64,000 nt of DNA from Fasciola hepatica (GCA_948099385.1 CANUEZ040000068.1:2085001-2149000), one strand, 5' to 3'; positions 1 through 11,819 are shown, numbered from the stretch's first letter. Notes: generated by a model not told the origin, from the sequence alone. Program-made: numbers and translations.

Positions 1-540
1 GCTGAATTGGATACTGTTCCGGTTTTGGTAGTTCAATAACGCACGCCATGAGAAGTTGTAAAAACTTGGATGCTTTGTATGAACACCATCAGTTGGCCTG
101 AATTGGCTAGTGTATGTTACTCATTGACTTGAACCAACAAGGAAGTCAATTAGAAATTCTACATATCTTCTCTGGATCAAATCAACTGCACACTTTGTTG
201 ATTGTTCCCACAGAATGGTATTAAAATTCTTTGGACTGAGGAGAACAAAGGTGGAAGGGCTGAGTGTTATCAACTGAACAGTGATTTTATCCATTTTCGA
301 TGAATTGCATATTTCTCATTTGTTTTCAGGTCGACTGCATCAGATGAATCGGGAAGTTAATTTTTATCAGGGGATGGGTACGAGACTCGATGTTTGGAGT
401 GTTGGGGTTTGTAATTCGCTAGAAATATTTTAAGAATTCATACCTTTATGTTTATATAAACAAAAGTGACCTTCTTACTCAGCATATAGTTTGAGTTTCG
501 TTATCTAATAAAGGCACATCGCAGCATCGATGAATGGGAT
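1..540. other. Unassigned intergenic or intronic sequence
   Basis: No convincing gene is seen. A good acceptor (pyrimidine tract then TTTTCAG) ends at 329, followed by about 50 open bases to a weak GTACGA donor; too short to claim as an exon. Confidence 0.4.
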
Positions 541-543
541 AGA

Positions 544-1200
544 TTGGTTGAAAGTTTACTCACACTGAAGCACATTCCATACGACGCACCATTTCGCGGT
601 AAAACGTCCTCCATGCTTCTATCTACTCAAGGCGTATTACAAGGAGCAATCCTATCTCCGTTTTTGTTTTTTACGTATATCTTCTCTATGCCTAACCAGG
701 ACGACTGCATGCAGATAAAATATGCCGATGGTGGGATTCTTGGAATGATCTACCCTATTCCGTCTACGTAAACTCTTCTACGGGAGAGCATAACTGAGTT
801 CGCTGATTGGTCCTCCCTAAAATACATGTGCGAATGAGTCTATCGAAATCTTCCGATATATAGTTTTATCTACACGAAGGAATTAGGTATTCTTATCTTT
901 TGGAATCTACTCCCTCCTTGTTCAATAACAGTGAGTGTACCGAGATTTCACACCGAACAAAATTATTGATTCGGTCCGTAACTCACTGGGAGCAGATGAG
1001 TGAATGCTCACCTAATACGCACTTCGGATGAGGTCAAACACCCTGGGTGTCCAGTGCACCTCTCCACCACAGTTGCTGGTGAGCATACTGTTGTACGTCT
1101 CATACGCCATCCATGGTTGGTTCGAAAATAGGGTTTAGCCATCTACCCTAGACTGACTACTAGTCAGCCAACCCGGTGGAGAGCGTCGGGCATTCGCTTT
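544..1200 (+). pseudogene. Non-LTR retrotransposon reverse transcriptase fragment, CR1/jockey-like
   Basis: The translation from 544 to 771 carries the reverse-transcriptase palm in degenerate form: GVLQGAILSPFLF matches the QGxxLSPxLF motif, and KYADGG stands where the catalytic YADD should be, so the second Asp is replaced by Gly. Beyond the stop at 771 the matching frame resumes with FADWSS, typical of the region after the palm in CR1/jockey-type LINEs, and then decays through stops and frameshifts to about 1200. No endonuclease domain and no element ends are visible. It is a dead, 5'-truncated LINE copy; assignment beyond non-LTR RT is inference. Confidence 0.7.
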
Positions 1201-2690
1201 CGTCCTCTCACTTTAGTGGGAACACTTTGGCCACAAGAAAGCGGTGAATAGGACTTCCCCAGCAGAGGTTGTTTTAGACACACGGTCATTTAGAGGCATT
1301 TCAAGAGGAGTTCAAGACGGGCATCCATCTCTGAGCCTGAGACACCCACCACAGACCATATTGAGGCATATGCGTAGACATCGCCCTTCAGGATAACTCT
1401 CAATGACATGTTTTGTGAGTGGTTTGTAACTATATTAACGCGAAAATAATTTGTCTGTTCATTGCTCACCTTTAAACTTGCGTAAGTATGCCCACTTTCA
1501 AGATCCAGTTCAAACGACTACCCCTAAATAAAAGATTTAAACGTAATCCAAAGAAGTTCTCTCTTCTGAAGGAAGAAGTCAGCGGCTACTCGCGCACTGA
1601 CCATTGAGGTCAAAAAAGAACATTTGTTGGAGCATACGACAAAAAAATGATTTCATCACCTATTTGGTGGACTCTATGAAGAATGGACTGTGAAAAATCC
1701 TGAAGAATGAAGGCATGCCCACTGATTATCAACGTATTTAAACGTAATTTCTTTTATTATGTGAACTACCTCATGTGAATAAATCTTGTTTCGTTTTCGC
1801 CCACAGACTCATATTTCGTCATAGTTGAGACTTACTGGTGGTGGCAGAAACAGGGTTTCGTCCGAATTCTGAGCATAATTACTCGTCGCATTGAAGCTGG
1901 TTAGACGGGTTATTGTCCTTGGGACTTGTCACCACTTGCTAGTTATTCTAGGTATAAAATTATTTAGTACAAGAGCTGAAGGTGTATGAATTTACCGCTC
2001 ATTATTAGTTTGTAGTAGACCTATATAAAGATAAATATATTGTTAAACCAGAATTGTATCCAGGCCAATGAAGCCTGACGCACAATGCCCAGAAAATGAA
2101 TTGCAACTAGCCGAGATTTATAATCCAGTACTGTAAAATGAAGTTCCACGAGAATGAACGAAAAGCACGCAAACCTCAAATCTTGGCTTCCTCAGGGGAA
2201 TTTACAGATCGGTCTACTCCAGAGAGATTATACGAGGATTGACAAGGACAAACTAGGGCCGGCTGATCAGAAAATTTACATCTTCTCCGGCTACCAAACA
2301 GTACAGTCTCGGTCTAGCAGGGACCTGAACACAGTTAAAAATCGCTTGCGGGTCAGAGATTCTATCTTGTCAGAGAAAGGGGTAGGAAATACACACGAAG
2401 TGAACCATGGACAAATTCTACCACGGACATGAACAGCGTTCGTGTCTGACCCACAATTGGCTACACTGTCACAAGGTGCACAGTCCTTCTGGTACGGTGC
2501 AGTTTTGTGTGCGTTTGGAGGGGGGTTGGTTAAATCATGTGAGGGTGTATGTGTGTTAGGAGCATTGATCGATGAAGTCAGTTAGTCAGAAAGAAAGGGA
2601 TCCTGGTCAGCTGGATGTTAGCAGAGTAAAAACGGCCAAATGGGCGGGTATACTGTGATCCATATGCAGAAAGTCGAAGGTTCTCCGGCG
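1200..2690. other. Unassigned repeat-like sequence
   Basis: No recognisable gene. A 92-codon open frame at 2154-2432 (plus) has no recognisable motif and no splice context, and is probably chance or repeat-derived. Confidence 0.4.
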
Positions 2691-2691
2691 T

Positions 2692-2774
2692 GGCCTCGTA
2701 GCTCAGCTGGTAGAGCACTCGCGGTACTAAAGCGAGGGTGGTGACCATACGTGGGTTCGTATCCCGCCGAGGCC
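2692..2774 (+). tRNA. tRNA-like gene or tRNA-derived SINE head
   Basis: An 83-nt cloverleaf can be drawn. The 7-bp acceptor stem GGCCTCG/CGAGGCC is perfect. The D arm is GCTC AGCTGGTA GAGC and contains an A-box-like stretch; the T arm is GTGGG TTCGTAT CCCGC with one G-T pair and includes the B-box-like GGTTCG. The anticodon arm is irregular: the five-pair stem CTCGC/GCGAG leaves a nine-base loop, while a normal seven-base loop costs one mismatch and would read ACT. The variable region is long, with a possible three-pair GGT/ACC hairpin. A decayed relative occurs near 40731, so this may be a well-preserved SINE promoter or tRNA pseudogene rather than a working tRNA. Confidence 0.6.
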
Positions 2775-3013
2775 AAAGACTTTTCACATTTGGATCACCT
2801 CAAAAGAAATGTGTTCTGTTAGTAGGCATGGCAGATTCACTGTCTAAGATAACAACTCGGTTTCTCCGCTGTCTCTCGAAAGCGCACTGGGGCTTATATT
2901 CGAGGCCGTCCTTCAATTTGCCGATAAAAATCCAGAAAAACCAGAACAAAGCCTCATTTCCTCATGTAAAATGAAATAAGTTCAAACAAAAACCTGTCTT
3001 CAATAGTAAAAGT

Positions 3014-3019
3014 TTTATT
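3014..3019 (-). promoter_or_regulatory. Polyadenylation signal AATAAA
   Basis: The minus strand reads AATAAA about 65 nt downstream of the stop codon at 3085-3083. The spacing suits a short 3' UTR and supports the preceding open segment as a real terminal coding exon. Confidence 0.55.
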
Positions 3020-3082
3020 AATCTCCTAATTGTGTTAAGTCAGATGCCATCATTTCGTCCTTTTCAGTGATGTCATCCTAAA

Positions 3083-3277
3083 TTATGAAACTTGGATTTT
3101 CAGACCACATATTTTGAAAATACATTTCTTGGAAAAACATTGATCGTAGCCTCCTATGTTTAACAATAGAACTTTCTTCAAATGAACACTTTTGTCCAAG
3201 TACGCCTCTCGTAGTGTACTTGCAACGCAATTGTCGGTAGTCTCATTCCAACAATTAGTCACTAAGTTCACGACTTC
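3083..3277 (-). CDS. Terminal exon of an uncharacterised minus-strand gene
   Basis: An open frame of about 64 codons ends in a stop at 3085-3083. It is preceded by a fair splice acceptor (reading CCTAATCCTCAG on the minus strand) just before 3277, which gives a phase-0 start. The protein has five cysteines, an N-glycosylation sequon in NCWNETTDNC, and ends KICGLKIQVS, so an extracellular or lumenal C-terminus is plausible. AATAAA lies 65 nt downstream. The next recognised exon upstream (4220-3986) ends in a different phase, so at least one short exon between them is missing or the acceptor is placed wrongly. No family recognised. Confidence 0.5.
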   Translation of the reverse strand, partial: EVVNLVTNCWNETTDNCVASTLREAYLDKSVHLKKVLLLNIGGYDQCFSKKCIFKICGLKIQVS

Positions 3278-3913
3278 CTGAGGATTAGGTTTGACAAACA
3301 TTTCACGCCCTCATCTCTCCATTCCATGATGAATTTCAGTAGTAGAAGGTTGGATTTGATAAGTAAATAATCCATCATGCAGCAACAAAACTTAACAATA
3401 CTTCAAAGGTTTTCAATGGAATGTGAATCCTTGTTACGGCGTCATGAATTATTTGTTAATCTATGAATGGTTTGAATGTGAATGATGTATTTTTGCCGGT
3501 TCGGTGGAAGGCAAACTGAGTTCCCATTACTAAGAAGTTCGGATAAATGGGTCATTCTGTGATATGAAGTCCCATTCTTGAACAGTCTGCATAGGATACA
3601 AGAGTCATTGTTACCAGCCGAATCGCCACAAACGAGCCTTGGTTGTCCATCGACAATGAATCGGTCCCTCTCCCCACATTAAGTTCCTTGAAAAACCGTG
3701 ATGGAAATGGCTCTTAAACGTCGGAGAGTACTGCAGCCAATAGTCAGTGTTTGTTGATACTTAACTGTCCATAATTCAGTACTTGGTGATACTTAATTTA
3801 CGACAATAAATGGGAGCGTTCAACGCTGTTTGGACGTCATGGTATGTAAATTATTGGAACAAGATTTTCGATCTCACATGTGGTGACATAGTCAAGCTAT
3901 TCAAATCAACAGT

Positions 3914-3940
3914 GACAACAACGACAACAACAACAACAAA
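3914..3940. repeat. (ACA)n microsatellite
   Basis: ACA trinucleotide run with interruptions, lying just beyond the donor of the minus-strand exon at 4220-3986. Confidence 0.9.
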
Positions 3941-3985
3941 AACGAAAAACAAAACAAAGAAAAACAACAATCCCGTTTTACATAC

Positions 3986-4220
3986 CATAGAATAGTCACG
4001 CTCACGTTGGAATTTATGGATGGTTCAATGCATCGACTGTATACAGTTTCATACTGATCCATTGTTCGAACAGCATCAACCTTTACTTCGGTCTTGTAAT
4101 GGTGTGTTATGTCCATTAACAACTTTGTACTGGGACACCCTAGATTGTCATTTAAAGTTAGATCAGAGGTGATTACCAGATTCACGCGGCATACAGGGGA
4201 ACGAGAATGACGAATAACCA
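3986..4220 (-). CDS. Internal exon of an uncharacterised minus-strand gene (Cys-containing ectodomain)
   Basis: This is one of the best exon candidates. On the minus strand a strong acceptor (TTTCACATTTTCAG) precedes 4220 and a strong donor (CTATG then GTATGTAAAA) follows 3986. The 235-nt exon is two bases, 77 open codons and two bases. The translation includes SPVCRVNLVITSDLTLN, LGCPSTKLLMDI and YETVYSRCIEP, with three Cys and an N-V-S sequon, suggesting a secreted or lumenal beta-rich region. The two leading bases TG complete the single base left by the exon ending at 4588, giving a GTG codon, so those exons join in frame. No domain family identified. Confidence 0.6.
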
Positions 4221-4587
4221 CTGAAAATGTGAAAGTCACAACAAATTCTGTCCTTCATTAGAATAATACCAACTTCAGAGGCTAATTACGAGCATCTACT
4301 CAAACCATATTTCAATAAATATCAATTGTTCTCTGTTCTCTTTCTAGTATTGCGCCTGATCCAACTGATATATTTTGAATTTTCGAAAACTGAAATCGTC
4401 TTCAACTTGATGTCCCATGACCAGAGAAATATTTAAAGCTTTTAAATTTGTAGAGCAATGGTCATTGCATACGAAACTGAAGGGTATAATTTTGATGCAA
4501 TCCTTCCTTGAAACTTCTCGATGCTATCTACGTGATAGTAAGCTAAATTTATAAATGGTGACAAAATTCAGGTTCGTTTGCAAATAC

Positions 4588-4846
4588 CTCTTGTTGTCTG
4601 TCGGTTTGTTGTTCTCCTCGTTGAGCTAATGAACCAGACGGTAATCATCATGATCCAAACACTTCCAGTCAGTTGAAACGACATAAATAGTAAACAATGC
4701 AAAAGAAGCCAAAGCAATCTACGCTTACTCTCATGAACTAAAACTGTTCCCATCACTTGAATGAACCAATAAGTCTTCTTTGGAAATCGACTCCATAAAA
4801 CCCAGAATATACCGAATGAGCAAAAGAAGCTTTTGACTGTTACCAT
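4588..4846 (-). CDS. Exon with hydrophobic (membrane) segment, uncharacterised minus-strand gene
   Basis: An open frame of 86 codons begins at an ATG at 4846 and runs to a donor (AACAAGAG then GTATTTG) after 4588. It contains RRLLWLLLHCLLFMSFQLTG followed by SVWIMMITVWFISS, one long or two short hydrophobic stretches, then a basic Thr/Arg-rich tail (TRRTTNRQTTR). Its single leftover G joins the TG at the start of the next exon. No convincing acceptor lies just upstream, so this could be a first coding exon with a signal anchor, or an internal exon whose true 5' edge I could not place. Confidence 0.45.
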
Positions 4847-4849
4847 TAT

Positions 4850-6110
4850 TTCTATTGGCGATGATGAATAATTTTATTACTATTATTTGTAAGATTGGTA
4901 CTTCCGTAAAAGGCTGTCGATGTTTGATGTTTGTTCATCATTCAGATATCATGGATCACGTCTGACATCATCTATCTTTTCTATATGCCTCCCTGAAGGA
5001 ATGGGTATTACAGGGTAACTGGAAATCTTTAATCAAACAATAGTCATGAACTCGAATTACCGCGAAGTAATCCTCTCGTGTGATCGACAGAGGATTCATA
5101 CATTCGACCAATAAATACTGCGAAAATCAAAGTTTCTTATCAATTGTTTGTACATGAAATACTGTTTGTTTCATGGAATGCTTATGAGTCATGAGCAACG
5201 ATTCCGCCTTGCGACCCCAACTGGAAATACGGAATTGAGATTTACACGACTCGACCGTAAATCCATCCAGGTTGACATTACACCCTTTACCTCAGTGAAA
5301 AGGTACAATTAAGGGCCCAAATAATAAAGTTTCAGTCGCACAACACTCCACCATTCTGGTAAACGAGATTTCCTTGAAGAACAAGAAAAGACAAAGAAGT
5401 CTCATGCTTTTGCATGCAAATTTATAATCCCATTCGTGGACTGTATGATCGTGAAATAAAGCTGATGATTCAAAACAAGTACCTCGAAACCGATGCACAG
5501 TTGAGTGTTCACTAATGAGTGGAAACTAGCTACAGCTTGATGAAGCATTCTGTGGTAAATCTTGTTCATTAGTATTGAAATAAAGATATTTTCAGTACCA
5601 TTCAATGGAAACTATATGATGACTCTCAGGGAGATAAGCAATATAGATATATACACATATATAAATATTTGATATACCTACCCCAAGCATGACCCCAAAC
5701 AATTTCGACTCCTTGTGACAGAAATTGTGAGAGTGCGCTGGCACATTGTTCCGTACGTAAGAAAGCCCCTTTATTTGGCTGATAAAGAAACTGAATTTGA
5801 CAGTTGTCATCTACAAAGCTTCAGAGAACATCGAAAAGTGATAGCAGCAAAATCAGCTGACAACCACTGTATGAGGTACATTACAGGAGGATCATTTTAG
5901 GGCACCAAAAACAGATTGTTCTTATACCCAGAGTCCCGAAGAGGCTTCGAACCCGTACCGCATGAGTGAGTCAGACCCATTACCTGCAGACTACCTGAAA
6001 GGTGACTGATATTCTGAAATGACTTTTCCACTCAAATTTCGACAAATAATACGATTCATCAGGCGGTTTGATTATACATTTTATCATTAGGAATCATTGA
6101 GGTAGCTGTC
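4850..6110. other. Intron-like sequence with one weak exon candidate
   Basis: Mostly without recognisable features. On the minus strand 5560-5483 (26 codons, phase 0 to 0) lies between a weak acceptor and a good donor (TTTCGAG then GTACTTG); it may belong to the minus-strand gene, but its phase does not link directly to the neighbouring candidates. Confidence 0.35.
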
Positions 6111-6126
6111 GCATTCTTAATAGGAA

Positions 6127-6212
6127 TCATCATCAGTGCACATCCACCGAGCTTTCACGGGGACTCGAACCCGGGATAAACGATTGTGAGTCAACCATCT
6201 AACCACCAGCTT
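6127..6212 (-). repeat. tRNA-derived SINE copy (family with GGTGGATGTGCA tail)
   Basis: Minus-strand reading gives an A-box-like GTTAGATGGTTGACTC, the B box GGGTTCGAGTCCC, then the non-tRNA segment CGGTGGATGTGCACTGATGA. The same order (B box, about 20 nt, GGTGGATGTGCA or CTGGATGTGCA, TGATGATG-like) recurs at 47760-47860 and 11000-10935, and the tail alone at about 6925-6945. This identifies a pol III type SINE family. Confidence 0.65.
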
Positions 6213-6214
6213 AT

Positions 6215-7600
6215 TCAGAATGACCCTCAACAGTTTACTGAACTTTTGCGCTACATAATTCACAGCTCCAGTTAACGCAAAGCATCTCCTTTTAATTGGT
6301 TATCAAGTTGACTGGACCCTATCATTCAAGATGTTATCACATTACCGGAGGGCCAAGTTGCTGGCATTCAGTGAGCTGATGCCGATCAAGTCAGTGAAAA
6401 ACCGCTCTTATATGCTACACAATAACCACTGCAAAATACCTTCCTTCCCTGGTAGCAGCAATACGATCCAACGAAAAAGATTGTTTAATCTATAGTAAAC
6501 TTTTTCCCCGTATGCTCCACTGTTTGTCTCATGCACTGTACCATTAAAAAGCTGACACTTTTGCGATCGCGATCAACAAAGTAAACAAAAAGCTTCTATC
6601 CCGTATTGGCACTCTTGTTCACATTTTTATTAGCCAGATAAAAAGTGACTCAGTGGTTAAAAAATTTCCATCACACACTGCCTATACTGAACGAATACGC
6701 GTGCTCTGCATATTGTATCTGCAAGAACACCATCGGTTCACGTAGACCCCTACAGCGAAATCATGTCTATCTTGGGATCCCTTTGATTTTCAGTTAACTG
6801 GTTGCTGCCTTTCAAGAAGTCAATGGTGAAAGGGCGTCATAACATGTATCAGTGTCCAACAAACTACTGAGAGCTAGTCCGAACAGTCGTTTACCCGGAG
6901 GGGTTCAAGTGTCGGTTATACCTCGGTGGATGTGCATTGCAATTCATTATTCCTAAAATGGCTGTACAGAGAGAGTTTCCATGATTATCATTGGTGAGTT
7001 GAGCTTTGCTGTGGCAGGACGAACTAAGTCAGGTATCCATTTAAATTTGCTGTACACATGTTTGTTTCCTCTTCTTATTCCATTACTCCTCCGTAGTTCT
7101 TGCTTGGGTTGTTAAGAAACATTTTTAAATCAGTCTTTCGTAGACTTCTGGCTATTTGTTAGTGTTTTCGGATTTTTTTGAAATAGTTACTTTGGTAAAT
7201 GCACAAATGTTTTTTAATTACCTGTTTCACCTGTTTGTAAAAAAGATACTGATGGAGGCTAGTCATCCTTTACGTACTAGTTCCTTCTTCCGTGGTTCTC
7301 GCCATTCCACTAGGTCCAATTTTCAACTCCGTTCCTCACGAATAATTACACAGGTAATTCGATTTTCTCTTGTCTATTCCAAGTCACAAAAGGTGTATAA
7401 GGAACCACAAGCAAGTTCAATGCCTGAATATTACGATCTTCTCATCTGTTTATTGAGAGGTTAATCGTAAGAATGTTTTTGAGTAGAATTTGAACGATTG
7501 CCTACAAAAGTCAATAAAATTGCCCTATACAGTGATATCAAAATGAGAACGTCTACTTTTGAACAATGGACTATCTGTGAGGATAGCAGCCGACACTTCT
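6215..7600. other. Unassigned sequence with a SINE tail and a weak exon candidate
   Basis: 6925-6945 holds the SINE tail segment CTCGGTGGATGTGCATTG without its head. A plus-strand Ser/Arg-rich open stretch from an ATG at 7252 to a donor after 7353 (ACACAG then GTAATT) is 34 codons. It sits inside the minus-strand gene, so I give it little weight. Confidence 0.35.
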
Positions 7601-8470
7601 ATAAACGCCAGGATTGAAAAAGACGAAGAACTACAGGTCTTAGAATCACTTCGATTTCCAAATTATGCAAATGCGAGTGTCGCTTTTTACCGCAAGTATT
7701 GACATCTTCCTGTCAGAGGCCACCAACTGGACTAATCTCGTGGTCTTGGAATTCACTGCGGAAGCCCACAAATGTGCAAACGGTGTCAATCCACTTCACA
7801 CCTTTCAAGTGCAAAGTACTTTTGCACGACTGGCAACAGCCTATTCATGCCCTCACCCTTTATAGTGACCGGCTTGAGTTAGCTGACAACTTCGAGTACC
7901 TCGGGAGCCAGATTACAATCGATCGTGGTGTTTGAGAAGTGATAAATTCACAAAAAGTGAGAACCAGAGCAGATTTTGCAAACCAGTGACCTATGTGGCT
8001 TTGACATGACATCCGGCTCACTCTTAAGGGACGGTTTCACGTCTCCGCGGTTCGCAGTATCTTATTCTACGGTTATGAAACCTGGTTAGTTTGCACAGAG
8101 AATGCCCGGCGTCTCATTGTGTTCGGCAACGGATATCTCCGAAGCATTGCTTGCGTCTGGTGGGAACACCGAATCAGTAGTGATGAGAAGCACCGTCATG
8201 TATTGGGCACGGATAATCGCTGTCCAACTGAAGTAATCGCTGTAAACCGCCTCCGGTGATTTGGTCATGTTTTGCGAGTGTATGCTCATCGTCCACAATT
8301 CCGTGTTCTATTCTCACGTGCTGAGCAAGGCTAGAAGAAGCGATGCGGTGATCAGTCCATGACTTGGTTCATAGGTATGAAGAAGCTAGCATTAGCATTG
8401 GGTTCGGCTGGTGCTTCACCCCTCCCTGATTGGGTCCGAATGGAAGAGGATTGTTATTGGTTGAGAAAAT
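7600..8470 (+). pseudogene. RTE/SR2-type LINE, 3' end of pol (degenerate)
   Basis: Successive frames match the C-terminal part of RTE-clade pol, as in the schistosome SR2 group. Recognisable pieces in order: CKVLLHDW, LADNFEYLGSQITIDRG (7870-7930), GRFHVSAVRSILFYGYETW (about 8030-8085), then RRLIVFGNGYLRSIACVWW, EHRISSDEKHRHVLGTDN, and RLR-FGHVLRVYAHRP (8245-8295), ending near PDWVRMEEDCYWLRKWG at about 8470. The polymerase motifs upstream are absent. Stops and frameshifts split the frame at several places. This is the usual 5'-truncated LINE insertion. Confidence 0.85.
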
Positions 8471-8700
8471 GGGGGGCACGGCTGAGAACAGAATTCAGTG
8501 GCGTGAAAGCTATACGATCTGTCTGTTAAATTCTCATGTCCCCAAATACAAAATGTCCCCCAAACAAATGTAAGGACAAAAAATGTCAATAAATATAATA
8601 TGAAAATAGTAAAATACCACATTATTTGTTATATTTTATCAACTATTTTTCTTGTCGTGTTTCATTCCCTCCTCCATTTTGTAATTGTTGTTGCTGCTTT

Positions 8701-8703
<3 letters not shown>

Positions 8704-8746
<43 letters not shown>
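8704..8746. repeat. (AT)n microsatellite
   Basis: About 21 uninterrupted AT units immediately 3' of the RTE fragment. Confidence 0.95.
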
Positions 8747-8747
<1 letters not shown>

Positions 8748-8983
8748 CATACTGTTTACTATCAATTTGAGCGCCTACACATGCAGCCTCGTTGTTCTTT
8801 GGGTTAGCAGTGACCCAGACACGAATAACTATGAGGAATCACAGTTGTGATTCATTTGTGGACTCTTCAATGAAGATCATCCATTCACACTCCAGACTAT
8901 TCAAATTAGATTCTAGTGAACATTTAACATCGGATTGTACAAGTATGAAGACGAGTGGGTGGAGTAGTGCCGGGTACGCATAC

Positions 8984-9200
8984 CTGATGAGCGGCAACAA
9001 CCGCGAAACCGGTCGTGTGTCTCCGGTGGGACTTTGTCCACAAGTTAGGCTCATCAGTAAAGCCATAAGAAATTTTGTGAGCTTGTCTGCAAGCAGACCT
9101 GCCACAGCGACGTACAGCTCTGAGCGTTCCGCACCCAAATTCTCAAGGGATTTGGAAGCCGATGTTTTGATTAGCTCAGGTTGGAGGTTGTCGTAGGTCC
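8984..9200 (-). CDS. Exon candidate, uncharacterised minus-strand gene
   Basis: The minus strand is open from about 9210 to 8839. A strong donor (CTCATCAG then GTATGCG) follows 8984 and a usable acceptor (GGTCTTAG) precedes 9200, giving a 217-nt exon of two bases, 71 codons and two bases. The translation reads like a helical region: YDNLQPELIKTSASKSLENL, then LYVAVAGLLADKLTKFLMAL, then TRPVSRLLPLI. The opposite strand is also open over 8792-9196, but its translation looks less protein-like. Its phase does not match the end of the exon at 13902, so an exon is missing between them or the acceptor is elsewhere. Confidence 0.45.
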
Positions 9201-9214
9201 CTAAGACCATATAC

Positions 9215-10930
9215 TATGGACTGAAGCATCTTAAGCCAAATTATATCACAAATGATATCCGCTCAAGGGATAGCCGTGATGAGGTTTCAGACTTATCAAA
9301 TCGGTCCATACTGGGTTTCTTAGAACTACTGCTTCCAACTCACGAATCTAGATGTTCTCTTCGTGCTACATCAAATATCCAAAATCACAACACTGCAGAT
9401 CCCGATCTCAGTCCACACTCAGTTATGTCGATAAAGAGCATTCGTATGTATTTATGCAAATTACTACAGGTGCACAAGCATTTATATGACTCACTTCATC
9501 GTCGTAATGTTTATTCTTATATCTGGATCACAAAATCCCTTCACATACTGCAAAGGAACAATGAATGATTTACTTCAAATGCTGAGCACCTGTGTAAACG
9601 TTTTTGAGTAAACTAATTCATGATTCTAAAAGCAATGGCTGCATAATAACTCAGTGTAGAACAATGCCACAATACATTTATTAGGAAACTATACTGAGTC
9701 CGACTGTCTTCCAGTGATTGGTCGAATTGTGAAAAGCGCGATAAGTCAGCTCCACTCAGGGTCCCATATTAGGCGACAAAAGCTTTTGCGATTTATGATT
9801 TTAAAGTTTATGGGTAGCTAATCATAATTAGGCGAGATAAAGCCAGTGATCTCATAAGGTTACCACCAATAGTGCTGGGTGGATTGTTCCTCATATTATC
9901 CGCAGTAATCTATGTTATAATTGCATCCATCCCACTAGTTCTGATAAAGAACAACGACGTACGGTAAACAAAAGGATTGACAATCATATGAGAATCACGT
10001 AAAATAACAATTTTCAGTCACAATCAGTGTTTGACTTCTGTTGAGTGGATAGAGTGAAACGGGTAGTTCAGATCATGGGGCACGAATGAGCGAGAGTGGA
10101 ATGACATTACAAACACACGGACAATGTTAGAGATTACCAAGTAGGAACAAGGCAAACAAACGATCTGAGAATAATACGAAGATTAGATACGAATTAAAAG
10201 TATATAAACAGTGAAGTGAACTAAGCGTGTGTAAAAATTATTGGATCAGTGAACGAGTAACATATCAGAAGCTACGGTATAAGAGCAATGGCGTGGGCAT
10301 GGAGACGGGTGGTATACGGGCACGATACACCGAGCACCTTAGTCATAGCAAAGGATTGGCCGGGTAGTTAGTTGGGGGGTACGCGTAAGAAATTCAAGTG
10401 GTGGAACTGAACTTGGTTTGAAGAGGGAATTTTGAATTGTGAACTGGAGAAACACACAGATATATCCTTCGAATAAGGACCATATATTCATTCCGTATGA
10501 AAGCATGTTCTCAATGAATTCGTTATAACGCCTCTTTAGACAATTTTTGCTGAAGTACGAGCTGTATTTTGGTGGTTCATCTGGTGTCAGTAAATCACAG
10601 GGCAGTGAAGGAGAATTTGAGAACGAGTGGATTTCAGTCAGTTACTTGGTGCTGCTACTGGTAGCTTTCAGGTTCCTTCATCGCCAGAAGATTGTTACTC
10701 TCACTAAGCTCACATGAGATTTGACCAATCTTTGACCATGGCATTTGCCAACTTTTAATTTTCTCACAGACAGATCGATCTTAGGAGATGGATGGTCATC
10801 GCCTCCGTGACTGGCAACACACGGAATCTGACTGCCTGTGCATTTTCATGGCAATAATTTACCACGTAATATGGGGGGGCGCAAAAATGACTGGTAGAAA
10901 CCTTGGAAGCTGTGTACAGCTGTTTCATCT
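9215..10930. other. Unassigned, intron-like sequence
   Basis: No coding segment, RNA gene or element end was recognised in this stretch. Confidence 0.4.
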
Positions 10931-10934
10931 GACT

Positions 10935-11000
10935 TGCTATGAATCATCCGTAGTGCACATCCAGTGGGTCACCAACTGAGACTCGAACCCGGACTGACTG
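10935..11000 (-). repeat. tRNA-derived SINE fragment (same family as 6127-6212)
   Basis: Minus-strand reading contains CCGGGTTCGAGTCTCAGT (B box) followed by CACTGGATGTGCACTAC, matching the B box plus unique tail of the SINE family. The A-box half is poorly preserved. Confidence 0.55.
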
Positions 11001-11004
11001 TCAA

Positions 11005-11776
11005 CAGTTTGCTGAACATCATTTCTACATGATGTGGCACCCTATCGCTGTTGGTTTTTCCGTACGGCAACACCCCTTTGCTCGGAGACCGGCAGACTCC
11101 CATGGTAGACATAACTTCTGTTTATGGGCCCACATAGAACTGAGTCATTAGTTTAGAACCAAGTAACAGGACATGATTACTGGATCGGTATAAGCAGCAG
11201 CAGATTTGATTTAGCATGAAATGATTCACCATTCAGGATCAGCAATCTGACACCGAGTGATCAACCATTTTAGAAGCACTTTGAATCCTCCACTGGCGAA
11301 ACTCCCTGTGAATTAAGTTCAGGGTCTATAGACAGCAGCTAAAACGTATTCGTGCTTCACCAGTTGACCTACAGCTACTATGTAGGCAACGATTGCACTC
11401 GAGACGATTCTCTTTGGTCTGTGTCGGTTTTTCCCGCTTATAAAGCTCTCTCTCGGTGACTGTTGTCCACAGAAACTGTACGAATGAAAGTCAGTTCTAT
11501 TTAAGTGGCATCTTAAGAAAAGATACTTCGGACCCTCGATGTAGGACACAAAAATACTATGAGTCCGTAGGAGTTCATGTATTGTATCTTGTATACAGAT
11601 TATCCACATGAAACCGGTAGTTTTAAAGTACTGGGAAAACTCATTTCAGTGGAAAGTGAATAAAGGAGGGCGAATGTCATTTTCAGACTTTGCTGAGGAA
11701 ATTGTAACTAGATGGGCTTTGTCGAAGTGTCTTCAGGTCATTGGCTTTGTCCATCACGGAAGAAGTATCGCCAGTC

Positions 11777-11819
<43 letters not shown>

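Noticed and set aside
4588..4846. Resemblance of the hydrophobic segment (GSVWIMMITVWFISS) to TM3 of Frizzled/Smoothened receptors
   Set aside because: The match is a generic aromatic membrane helix; the conserved Cys and flanking loops are absent, and the next exon is a Cys-containing ectodomain-like stretch rather than another helix.
7252..7353. Ser/Arg-rich plus-strand first exon
   Set aside because: Weak acceptor context, position inside the minus-strand gene, and low-complexity composition.
8792..9196. 134-codon plus-strand open frame
   Set aside because: It is the complement of the minus-strand exon candidate at 9200-8984, whose translation and donor site are more convincing.
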